DNA of 64,000 nucleotides from Macrostomum hystrix (Eukaryota > Platyhelminthes > Macrostomidae), in contig CATNEN010000038.1 in NCBI GenBank assembly GCA_950097015.1, forward strand, positions 34,744,501-34,808,500, read 5' to 3'. The notes below the pieces were generated by a model, which saw nothing but the letters and a program-made list of their open reading frames with translations, had not been told where the DNA came from and ran no database searches. Shown here piece by piece: positions 23,225 to 33,462 of this stretch; position 1 is the first letter of the stretch, and every line of letters begins with the position of its first letter. The position numbers were made by a program, and so were the translations under genes.

Positions 23225-23445
23225 GCAGCAATATCCCATGCAGCCAGCTCAGCCGCGTGGCTCAGATGCAGCCACGACACCCCAGCCAAACTGTGCCCGC
23301 CATGCCTGACCGGCAAACTCCAGCTAGTCTAGCTGAGTACGCCATCGCCAGAATTCTGACTGCCCCTAAAAGAAGTGAGGATAGAAAGCACCACCTCTCA
23401 CCTGCCAGTCTCCCCTCTGAATTCCTTTACCCTTTGGATAGCCAG
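23225..23445 (+). CDS. Candidate internal exon, unknown protein
   Basis: An acceptor (ttgtatttag) is followed by 221 bases open in one frame and a donor (CAG|GTAGCT). The base composition and codon pattern look coding, in contrast to the flanks. The peptide includes PDRQTPASLAEYAIARILTA and is followed by basic and Pro/Ser-rich residues; no family is recognised. Leading phase 2, ending phase 0. No partner exon was identified in the surrounding repeats. Confidence 0.3.
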
Positions 23446-23719
23446 GTAGCTTCTCAACCTTCCAACCGTAGTCCAGGACGCTGTAAAAATAGGAGGGAGC
23501 GGAGGGAGGCGGTCGTTTTTAGTTGCCAGGGGGATCTGTTTGCCTTTCAAATGGGAATACCATTTTGGCTTATCGATTTGGCTTCTTGCAGTTTCTCAAA
23601 ACAGTTTTTGTTAGGCAACGGCTTCTGCCATTGCTAGTCTCATCTTTCCCCAGTCTCATCTCCATCTTCCATAAATAGTTTTGAAATTATTTCCAAATCA
23701 AAATATATACTATAGTTCA
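23446..23719. other. Flank of the candidate exon
   Basis: The frame stays open for a while past the proposed donor, then turns AT-rich. Nothing else is recognised. Confidence 0.25.
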
Positions 23720-23890
23720 TAATAGACTAGCAATCCATTCTGTTCTTTTACCAATGGGATAGACTAGCAATCCATTCTGGCTACTAACTGATGGGATAGA
23801 CTAGCAATCCATTCTGTTCCTTTACCAATGGGATAGGCTAGCAATCCATTCTGCCTGTCACCCATTCTATAGACTAACAATCCGCTTGAC
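23720..23890 (+). repeat. Short tandem repeat, about 37-bp unit
   Basis: Four to five units share atagactagcaatccattct, with variable fill (ttcttttaccaatggg, ggctactaactgatggg). Confidence 0.85.
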
Positions 23891-24384
23891 CACAAACAAG
23901 TTTAAAGTTTAGGCCACTTGAATTTATGAAATTAACACCGTTTCGCGACTTTGAGTACGAGAGTACTCTCAGAAACTCATTTAGGGAACAATATGAGTTA
24001 ATAGAGTCATCGACTTTAAAAAATGCTTAAGCAGTTCTTCTGGATTCTCATTAACACCAGTTTTTTTCAGTTTCCTAGGCAACCGTTTTCTTTTTGAAGC
24101 CTCACAAAAAGGAAAAAAGTGATTATAGAAATTTTGAGACCTACATCTCCACTAAAGGAAATTTGCGACACTTAAGACATTGGGTGTTTTTTTCTTTTGA
24201 ATTGCTTCAGTTTGCTTGATTCACTACTCCGATTGGCCACCTCACTGAGTCAATTCAAGCACTGAAAGCTTAAGTTTTGTTTAACACAGTGCCTGTTATA
24301 GTTTTTACTTAAATACGTCAGTAATTTTGTATTCTTGACTATCGAAAGATGACATAAATCATCTAAAAACCTTTAAAAGTGTCC

Positions 24385-25705
24385 TATTTTGAGTCAGCGA
24401 AGAGATGAGACAATGGAGAGACGGGACAGTGGGGGGATGAGACAGGAGGAGATGAGACAAGGGAGATATGGGACAGTGGGGGGATGAGACAGGGGGAGAT
24501 GAGACAAGGGAAAGATGAGACAAGGTAGAGATGAGACAAAGGAGAGATGAGACAAGGGAGATATGAGACAAAGGAGAGTTGAAACAAAGGAGATATGGGA
24601 TAGTGGGGGGATGAGACATGGGGAGAGATGAGACAAGGGAGAGATGAGACAAAGGAGAGATGAAACAAGGGAGAGATGAGACAGTGGGAGATGAGAGAAG
24701 GGAGAGATGAGACAAGGGAGAGATGAGACAGGGAGAGATGAGACAAGGGAGAGATGACACAAGGGAGAGATGACACAAGGGAGAGATGAGACAGGGGGAG
24801 ATGAGAGAAGGGAGAGATGAGAAACGGGAGATACGGGACAGTGGAGAGATGAGACAGGGAGAGATGAGACAAGGGAGAGATGAGACAAAAGAGAGATGAA
24901 ACAAGGGAGATATGGGACAGTGGAGGAATGAGACAGGGGGAGAGATCAGACAAGGGAGAGATGACACAAGGGAGAGATGAGACAAGGGAGAGATGAGACA
25001 AGGGAGAGATGAGACAAGGGAGAGATGAGACAATGGAGAGATGACACAAGGGAGAGATGAGACAAGGGAGAGATGAGACAAGGGAGAGATGAGACAATGG
25101 AGATATGAGAAACTGGAGATATGGGACAGTGGAGGGATGAGACAGGGGGAGAAATGAGACAAGGGAGAGATGACACAAGGGAGAGATGACACAAGGGAGA
25201 GATGAGACAAGGGAGAGATGAGACAATGGAGAGATGAGACAAGGGAGATATGAGACAAAGGAGAGTTAAAACAAAGGAGATATGGGATAGTGGGGGGATG
25301 AGACATGGGGAGAGATGAGACAAGGGAGATATGGGGCAGTGGAGGAATGAGACACGGGGAGAGATGAGACAAAGGAGAGATGAGACAATGGAGATATGAG
25401 AAACTGGAGATATGGGACAGTGGAGGGATGAGACAGGGGGACAAATGAGACAAGGGAGAGATGACACAAGGGAGAGATGAGACAATGGAGAGATGAGACA
25501 AAGGAGAGATGAGACAAGGGAGATATGAGAAACGGGAGATATGGGACAGTGGAGGGATGAGACAGGGGGACAAATGAGACAAGGGAGAGATGACACAAGG
25601 AAGAGATGAGACAATGGAGAGATGAGACAAAGGAGAGATGAGACAATGGAGATATGAGAAACGGGAGATATGGGACAGTGGAGGGATGAGACAGGGGGAG
25701 AAATG
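24385..25705 (-). repeat. Purine-rich minisatellite, about 16-bp unit with longer composites
   Basis: The basic unit on the plus strand is gagacaagggagagat. Longer blocks recur, each containing gagatatgggacagtgg followed by agggatgagacaggggga, near 25115, 25404, 25535 and 25664. The reverse complement (atctctcccttgtctc) resembles the array at 22100-23050, so the two arrays form an imperfect inverted pair. Confidence 0.92.
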
Positions 25706-26996
25706 AGACATCTTTAGCACGTGTTCTGGATTGTGGAGAAAAAAATTGGGTTCTTTTAAGACCCTGTGATCTACTGTTAAAGGCTCCCACACTTTGTAAA
25801 CAAACAATCACAAACACAAGTATCTGCCCAAAATAGTACAACAGATTGTTGTGTAATATGAGAAGAGAATATGCAATAGAGCTGCTTCTATGATCATCAT
25901 TTATTTTGATAAGTTTAATATTGTCAAAATCGAGAGCAAGGCTACAACAGATCGCGTTTACTAAAAGCAAGGTTATTAGTATAACAGCTCTTATTATCAA
26001 ATAGTAGAGGTATGTACTCGTATGAGCGGTTCTGTTCCAACAAGCATCACCAGCTACTAAAAGCAGCAATTATCGGGTCGTGAAATGTTATTGTACGCAA
26101 AACAAGAAAATGTTGGAGGCTCAGAGCTCAGATGCTAGCTGCAGAAGTCCATGCGTAAGCTTATCCGAGCCCTAAAATGGCCATTTTAACAAAAGCCATT
26201 TTGCAGTACGTTTTTATACCAAAGCGAGTGGAAACCCCCCCTAAAAAATTGGCAGCGCCTGAACGCTAACAGCGTTGGGTGGAGACTGATTGGTTGACAG
26301 ACTAGGCGATGGTGTCCTGTGGTTGAGCTGCGCCTAATATTTAGGCTTGATCAGTGAAATTGGAGAAATTCACGTCAGGGTGTCCATAGTGGCATTTTTT
26401 CCATCTGTTGTAGCCCTTGAAGGTCCAGCAAAGCCATCTAGATAAAATTAGGTGACCACCGAAGACGGAGATGATGCAAGCACATTCGGGTGACATGCTG
26501 ATACATTTTGAAGACCTGGCAAAGCCACACTGAGGCACAGTGCTAATTTCTGTATAGGGGGGTATGAAAAATACCAGCGCATATGGGAAAAATCTGACCT
26601 TCGGACAGAACCATTGAATATATCGACGGTCTGAAGAGCTGGTGACTTGATTCTTGTTTCAGAAGATGCGCAACAAAAAGTTGTTCCGATCGGGTGCAGC
26701 TCAAAATTGTCAGAGGGGGAAATTCCCCCCCCCCTAGTATTTCTACTGCTGTTATTGAATGGCCATTGAACAATCTGTCAGAGCGTCCAACATATTTTGG
26801 CGTCCAGGTGTTTTAGTAAGAAATTACGAGTGTTCTGTAAAAGAATTGCAGTGAAAGCATATTCTACATACTTTGCTAAGCTTACGCGTTTGGTGCAGCC
26901 TCTAAAGCCACTCCTTCTCGTTACTTCTATCTACAAAAGAGTATTTGATCACTATCATTCGAGTCTTTACGAAACTCCAAGAGCTCGGTGATGGAG
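25706..26996. other. 3' flank of the first DEG/ENaC gene, no gene found
   Basis: Frames at 26341-26538 and 26543-26773 (minus) are open but show no domain. The stretch has short C-runs (near 26227 and 26730) and could contain an old unidentified repeat. Confidence 0.3.
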
Positions 26997-28969
26997 CTAG
27001 AACTCTGTGGCCGCGGTAGCGCGTTTTTCAAACGCAGTCTCGCTCGAAACACTGCCAGTGTTTTCCCAGGCCTTCTTAACGCTCGCATGACTGGCTGACT
27101 GATCCCTGACCTGGGACTTTCTGCGCTGTAGCCTCGCGAGCATGAGGAAGAGCAGCTGCATGAACTCTGTGCACGAAATGATGCTCAGACCAGCCCACAG
27201 ACCTGCATGGCGAGAATTCGAACTAATAATGACAACGTGGAACTGATAAATCAACCAATTAGAAAATGGCCATTCCAAAAGAACTCACCGAGAACTCCAC
27301 CAACATCGGACCAGAACTGCTCAGGTGGATAGGAGAGCTTCTCAACAGTGCTCACGCCTTCATTTCCGTTGGCCATAAATACAACTCGCGTGTACAGCAG
27401 CTTGACACCTTCAGGGCTGAACAGCGACTTGCCGACGTGCTCCAAGTCGCCATAGTAGACGCCATTGTTCTTTGCCCATTCGATGTACTTGCTGCTTGTA
27501 ACAGACATCTCGTCTAATTTGGCCTGGAGGTTGGTGTCGCTCAGCTCCGAGATGAAATTGGTGGACAGGCTGCTAAATGGGTAGGTCACGGTCTCGCAGG
27601 GCTTCAGGCAACTGTCCTTGTAGCTGGTGTCACGGGCCAGTAGCGCCTCGGCGTTTTTGTGACACTCGCGTCGAGAGATGACACCGGAGGCTTTCCCCAA
27701 AGACAGCGGATCGAGATAGGTTGTGTTCCATTTACTCCAGTAGGAGTAGTTGCAAGGCACCGTCTGATTCGCTGTGGCATTCCAGCAGAATGTAGAATTT
27801 AATTTCATCGAAAAAAGATCTACGTACTGAACTGTTCTATTATCAATTTTCGTGTAGGGATACATGATCAGGCTAGGATCTAGGTCATGACAGTAGGGCT
27901 TGTAATTGGCCAGCGAAGCTGGCACTAGGTACTTCTCAGATAAGCAGGAGCATCGGCTGACTATGATCTCCTGGGCTTTGACACTCTCGCAGGCGTCCTT
28001 CGTGTAGGCGAAAGTTCTGAGCTTGTCATATTGCAGCAGGCTTATCGGGCTTGGGTTCTCGGCGCAGTTCTTAACCGGCGAGTTGATTGACTGCGAGCGC
28101 TCGATGCCGACGCTAATTGCATAGTTGCGGGTCGCTGACACCTGCACATCCTGTGAATGATCCGGGACGGTGTTTGGCGGATGGACGTACATGGAGTAGC
28201 CAAAATTGAAGTTGAACCTCTCCATATTAGTCACGACCATGTAGTACGGCACAGACTGGCTCTGCACAAAGATGAAGGAGAAAAGCACCATGTCCAGAGC
28301 GCTCTGCTGGCCGGCCTGGTAGACGCGCCTGTTCGACATCGACACTGTGACGCAGGCTTCGCTCAGCGGATCAAAGAAGATCGTCATATTCCATGGGCCG
28401 CATTGTTCGCCTTTGAAGTTGCAGTACATGACGGTAGTCACCGGGTTGCGCGTTGTGTTGGACTCTACAGTGTACTTGCGAAACGAATATCGAGCTATTT
28501 CCGGAGCGTCGAGGCCCTCACCAGCCGCCGTCCAGAAGTCGAATGCGTTGCGGAAGGCTGTTTGAACGCTAATACCGTTACCAAGGGACGGCACCGTGAC
28601 GTTAGCGTCCTTTGTACAGGCCAAATCGCGGCGGCACCAGACGGAGTCGTGGTACGGCTGATTCGGACAGAATGTCACATCGGGCAGGATGAATGGCTCA
28701 CTTTTGTACTTGGTCTCCACAGTGACAGTGTACTGCAGATAGTTTATGGCCAGGAGTATGATGTGCACACTGAATGCTATCAGGGCGCAACAGATGATTA
28801 GCAACCAGAGTCGACGCACAGATTTGTTTTGCACGCGCAACTTGTGAAAGCCGTGGGCCGTGGTGTGCTCCAGGAAGCTACTCAGGACTGGCTCCTGCAG
28901 CTGGTCGACAGCTTCAGCTTCTGCTTCTGCCGACTCGTTGCGGGGATTCTCTTGCGAATTGTTCAGCAT
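26997..28969 (-). CDS. DEG/ENaC (amiloride-sensitive) sodium channel subunit, copy 1
   Basis: Two coding exons, 28969-27289 and 27202-26997, are split by an 86-bp intron in phase 1 (CTCG|GTGAGT, CATGCAG|GT); the total is 628 residues. The ATG at 28969 is used, followed by MLNNSQENPR. Family features: a gating HG dipeptide at residues 39-40 (TTAHGFHK), a first membrane segment at about 52-75, a large extracellular part with many Cys and N-glycosylation sites, the Cys-rich SRCSCL...C segment, and a second membrane segment after the intron reading GLWAGLSIISCTEF, which carries the GxS selectivity motif and the conserved Glu. The gene encodes a trimeric, probably Na-selective, plasma-membrane channel; whether it is gated by peptide, acid or force cannot be told. 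A 5' UTR intron is likely (donor gtaagt at about 29060, acceptor ctgcag near 28990). It is divergent from a paralog at 30352. Confidence 0.95.
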
Positions 28970-28990
28970 TGCAGTGGGTATCAAAGCAAG

Positions 28991-30107
28991 TCTGCAGATT
29001 GAAGAACCCGGATGTCTAGTAAAATGACGGCATTTAAGACAGCAATAAATCGAAACTTACCGGCGATTGCTTCTCACTTGCTCAGATTGCCGACTGGTTG
29101 TTAGCACCTGCCCACGACTGCAATTTAAGCTGTGTCCGATTCTAATTTGCGAATCTCTCACAGGTGGGCCCGCGCATGTTTGGCCTCTTTTGTCGGCCTC
29201 CGTCTCTGGCGACGAAATTAACTTAGCCGCGAGCAAAGTTTCTGACCAGCGCTGGCTTCCTAAAAAAGCAACGCGTGGGTGAGAGAAGAGTTTAGGAAGA
29301 AGGCAGCGAGGTCTCTTGCATTTCGATTGGCCGATCGACTTTGGTTTGCACAGAAGGCTGGATTAGCATCTGGAGTGGCCTTCGATGTCGAGAAACTGAG
29401 CCCAGTTTGTTGGTAGAAAATTAGATTGCCCAAGCAGGTGTTCCCACACGAACGAAGAGCCTAACTTTTTTTCAGAAGAAAATTAGAAATCCTCCAACTC
29501 AACATGGATCGATGGCGCCTACTGTTTTTCCATTTTCTCATTGCCCGGTTAACGAAGCAGCAATTTCGGAAAGAAAAGCTTTCAGGCGCCTGCGAGTCGT
29601 TGCTTGAGTCGACTGGAGAGAGGGCGCGATTCCCTCTGCCATTTAATTATTCAGAGTTTAGAATGGCTTCCTCGCAGTGTTTCCATAGCAACGTCATTGC
29701 TACCAATCACAAAGTCTACTATTCCACGCGAAGTTTTTTTAAAGACTTCAACCACCTGCGTAGAAGACTGCTCGGCGTCAACTTGATTAGGACTCTCTCC
29801 TTGACGGAACGATTGGACCACCCACGAACTATTTTCCCTGGCTCTCTCACCCTGGGTTTGCAGAACATCTGTCACAGGCTCTCAGGCTCCGGTAGTCAAG
29901 GACAACTAACTAATAAAGAGCCGAACTCGTGATCATTTGTACGGCCGTGCAACCTGAGAACCGGCTGGGAAAAGGAACCAGGTAGGCTGATTCTGTTATC
30001 GGTATAGATATATCATTGTTTCTGAATGTCTCAAGAACAAACAGCCAAGAACTAAGTACAGGTAAGCAGTGACTTTCGTAAAATTAAAGGAAGTTTCTTA
30101 GAAATAG
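28991..30107. other. Intergenic region between two divergent DEG/ENaC genes
   Basis: Likely leader exons of both genes lie here: a minus-strand one around 29061-29110, and a plus-strand one ending near 30061 at a GTAAGC donor. A 142-codon frame at 29504-29932 shows no domain and I do not call it a gene. Confidence 0.4.
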
Positions 30108-30277
30108 TAAGGGTTGTAGACAGAGGTTAGAGCGTCGGACTCACGACTTGAAGGTCAGAGGTTCGATTCACCGACTCCACTGGAACAATTTGTGTTCCTT
30201 AGCAAGACCGCTGCTAAATAGGTACAAGTATCAGCTGGGGTAATTGAGGGTGGAAGTGGCGTCCCCCCAGTCCATGG
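30108..30277 (+). mobile_element. SINE family B, 5' half
   Basis: It has the tRNA-like head with box B (aggttcgattcaccgactcc), the core ttagcaagac, and ends shortly after gtggcgtccccccagtccatgg. It lies in the probable 5' UTR intron (30062-30350) of the second DEG/ENaC gene. Confidence 0.85.
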
Positions 30278-30351
30278 AGTTTTCTTGTGAATCCTCATCT
30301 TATAGAATTTTTCTGTTAAAAACTATCAACAACTCACTATGCTTTTGTAGG

Positions 30352-32187
30352 ATGAACATGGATGAGACAGGCCAGGAATACAATAAAGACGATAGGCAAA
30401 CTGGCATTGACTCCAACCGCTGGCCAGACAAGACCACGCATCCGGACGAAAAGGGAGGTGCTGAAATTGTGTCGGAGTTTTTCGTGACCACAACAGCCCA
30501 CGGCTTTCTTCATATTGTACAAAACACGTTGACTATTCGAATCGTCTGGGCTCTGCTAATCATGGGCGCTTTCGGCGTGTTCGGATTCCACCTGAGCACC
30601 CTGGTGGACAAGTACCTGTCGTATCCGCTGACAACCGAGATTCGGTTCTCTGAGGTAGAATTCGAATTTCCTGACGTCACCGCCTGCTTGACGACCAAGT
30701 ATCGACACTGCGTTAACATTGATTCTAGCACTTCACCCGTGGGTCTTGTGACTACTAGCACTGTTCCCAGCCTCGGAAACTACAGCTTTTGGGCTGCGCT
30801 CAACAATACATTCACGTTTTGGAAGCAGGCGTACGGCTTGCGAGACGATCTGCTAATAAAGTACAGCACCGTGGGCATGCGCGGCTACACCTACGAGATC
30901 AACATAACCAATCGACGCACCGACATTGCCACCGGCATCGAATACAAGCAGGTGCCGTTCAATCTCGACGATGTTGTCTCCTACGACGATCCTGAGCAGT
31001 TCCGCTGCACAACCATTCGCCCAAAGGATCGCACAATCACTTCTGTCAATGACGCAATGGGTCTCATCTTCAGCATTTTCGATCGATACTTGGGAAATTC
31101 AACGACGCCACTGATCGATCGCTCCTGGACGGCGGGCGTGCGTGTGGCGCTGAGCGAGCCGAACGCCAGGCCCAACCTAATCAGCTCGTTTATTGTGCAA
31201 ACTGGCACCATCAAGCATGCCAAGGTGTCCATGACCAGACAGGAGAAGAGAAAAACGCCTAAGCAGGCCTGTGTGGAAAGCTCCAACGATCTCCCAATTA
31301 AAGTGCTGAATCCAGACGGCACACTGTCAAGCTATCGCTACACGCAGTCCGACTGCAGAGAACTTGAGCTGCAGAAGCACATCCTGAAGAACTGTGGCTG
31401 CGTTAGCAACTTCAAACTAGTCCCAGCAGAGCTAAAATCACACCCCGGAGGTTTAAAGTACTGCCTTGATTTGGACCCCTCGATACTGAAAGCCAGGCAG
31501 ATTTTCACGCAAAATAATTCCTCTAATGGTACTGCTACACTTCTTGTTCAATTGTTTAACGGCTCCATTGTTACCATGGGCTCAATTTTGGAGGCCACAG
31601 GATTCCGTGCCCAGCACGAGTGCCACTTGAAAGCCTTGGGCGACTTTGTAGCCTCATCGGAAACCTGCCTGCCCAGCTGCATCGCCTATACCTACCAGGC
31701 TTACTCATCAGAGTCGCTGTGGCCATTTCAGATAGATGACTATGTCGCCAACCGGGTGCTGACCTTGTTCCGTTCGACCTACAACTATAGCTTAGAGAAT
31801 GGGCTCCCTGTGCCGCTGTTCAAGTGCTTTGAGGCCGTGCCGATGACATCGAAAAGCTACTGGAAGATGCTCGGCTACTTCAACCGGCTGGTCCTGGCTC
31901 CCAACAGTCTCCGAGGGACCCAGTACCAGGAGAAGGAGAGCTATACACTGGCTGGTCTGTTTTCAAACATGGGCGGAATCCTTGGTGAGTACAATCGTTG
32001 TCTACTCGTAAGTATGCGAAACAACTAACCTACTGAGTTTGAAATAAGTGGGTTAAAACAAATGCCCTATGAAACCATTGGTTTTGCAGGACTGTACGTT
32101 GGAGTCAGCGTAATTTCAGTTTGCGAAGTTCTCGAACTGCTAACCCTGCTAGTGGTCAACTGGTTCGGGCGAAAGAACAAGGCTTGA
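30352..32187 (+). CDS. DEG/ENaC (amiloride-sensitive) sodium channel subunit, copy 2
   Basis: Two coding exons, 30352-31984 and 32090-32187, total 1,731 nt (576 residues). The first coding exon follows an acceptor (gcttttgtag) at 30350, so the ATG at 30352 is preferred over ATGs upstream that would lie in a SINE-bearing intron. Features: HG at about 50-51 (TTTAHGFLHI), first membrane segment at about 60-80, glycosylated Cys-rich ectodomain with KNCGCVSNF, and a second membrane segment GLYVGVSVISVCEVLELL with the GxS motif and Glu. The single intron has the same phase and the same site (in the Gly codon after GG-I/V-LG) as in copy 1, so both come from one duplication. The intracellular tail is very short (NWFGRKNKA) compared with copy 1. 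Probably a subunit of a related or shared trimeric channel. Confidence 0.95.
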
Positions 32188-32639
32188 TGACACTCAATGT
32201 CACTGAGTGGGATTGTTTAAACTATGAGAGGTTCTTGTTGGTTCGGCTATTTTCTCTTTTCCTATTCATATTCATTTATTCATTTAAATCCCCCGTATTT
32301 GTTCCTGCATCGTATTGATTAGTACCTATCCTATTGCTACCACAATTTACGATTCAGCATGTGTGAAAAAGCGATTTTCACTATACAAATCGATGATATT
32401 GCTGCACCTCAGCATCGTTTTGCACATCGTTTTCTCAAATTTTCGACCGAAAACTTTTATCTCCCATGCTTAAATATTTTCTGAATAAATTCCTCGAAAT
32501 TTTCACACACATGCAAACTTTCTTTTTTTAACTACGTGTGATCAAAATTTACTTCGTTTCATTAGCTTTTTTGGGCGTATGGACCATAGGGGCAGGGTGA
32601 TGTGGGCCATTGTCCTTTAATAATAAGACTGACGCTCCT
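32188..32639. other. 3' flank of DEG/ENaC copy 2
   Basis: AT-rich; no exon seen. An AATAAA-like cctgaataaattcc lies near 32480. Confidence 0.35.
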
Positions 32640-32990
32640 TAAATTACTGATTGCGTCAACTAAATCCACGATTGCGTCAACCAAATACAAGGTTGCGTCA
32701 ACCAAATCTACGATTGCATCAACCAAATACAAGGTTGCGTCATCCAAATCTAGGGTTGGGCCAACCGAATTCTCGGTCGCGTCACACAAAATCCAAGGTT
32801 GCACCTACTCAATTCACGGTTGCGTCAACCAAATCCACGATTGCGTCAACCAAATCTGCGGTTGTGTCAACCAAATCTACGGTTGGGCCAACCGAATCTA
32901 CGGTTGGGCCAACCGTCGAATTCTCGGTTGCGTCAACGAAATCCAAGGTTGCACCAACTCAATCCATGGTTGCGCCAACCACGATGACAC
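32640..32990 (+). repeat. Minisatellite, 21-bp unit
   Basis: About 16 copies of ccaaatctacggttgcgtcaa with variants (ggttgggccaac, gattgcgtcaac). The period is a multiple of three, so several frames stay open; none is thought to be coding. It lies between the DEG/ENaC and UNC-93 genes, just upstream of a TATA-like element. Confidence 0.92.
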
Positions 32991-33026
32991 GATTTCGGTC
33001 CAAGCCGTTCGGTATGGGTGTGGGGC

Positions 33027-33034
33027 TATAAAAG
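33027..33034 (+). promoter_or_regulatory. Canonical TATA box candidate
   Basis: TATAAAAG in a GC-rich context (ggggctataaaagggcagtc), about 430 bp before the UNC-93 ATG. It would need a leader exon or long 5' UTR. No transcript evidence. Confidence 0.35.
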
Positions 33035-33395
33035 GGCAGTCAGGAAAAGGTTAGGTATGTTTGTAGTCGACAATAAATAGCAGATGAGATAGCAAAGCAG
33101 ATTTTTCACTAATTTCTAAATACTGCTGAAAGGAGTTTTAATCGGCTAAATCTAGCTAGGCTTAAAGTGTCTTCAGCTTACATTTTTGTATAAACTTGCA
33201 CTTAGCTTGCTTGAAGTTATTTTTAGATAAATTTGATACACAGGTTTGACCACACACTCATGCATAAATCGTCTGTACGCCACTGTGCCTCGAATAAGTT
33301 GAACCCTCTGACCTCCTCTGATATATTTTTGCTGAGCAATGTGATTGCCTTATCACCTATTACGTAGACTCGTATTCTAAACTGGCACTCCAATG

Positions 33396-33404
33396 TATAA
33401 AAAT
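33396..33404 (+). promoter_or_regulatory. Second TATA-like element
   Basis: tataaaaat lies 67 bp before the UNC-93 ATG at 33463, a distance that would give a short leader. Either this or the element at 33027 may be the core promoter. Confidence 0.35.
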
Positions 33405-33462
33405 AGACGAGTCGAGAGTCTAGGCTAGCCAATTCAAAAGTGAAGTGAAGAAAAGAAAGACA

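Noticed and set aside
24359-25807. Minus-strand frame of 482 codons and its shadows
   Set aside because: Simple purine/pyrimidine tandem repeat; not protein-like.
26341-26773. Two minus-strand frames of 65 and 76 codons
   Set aside because: No family, no splice partners, and close to homopolymer C-runs; perhaps an old repeat.
29504-29932. 142-codon frame between the DEG/ENaC genes
   Set aside because: No domain, no coding-like repeats or conservation clue, and it lies where leader exons are expected.
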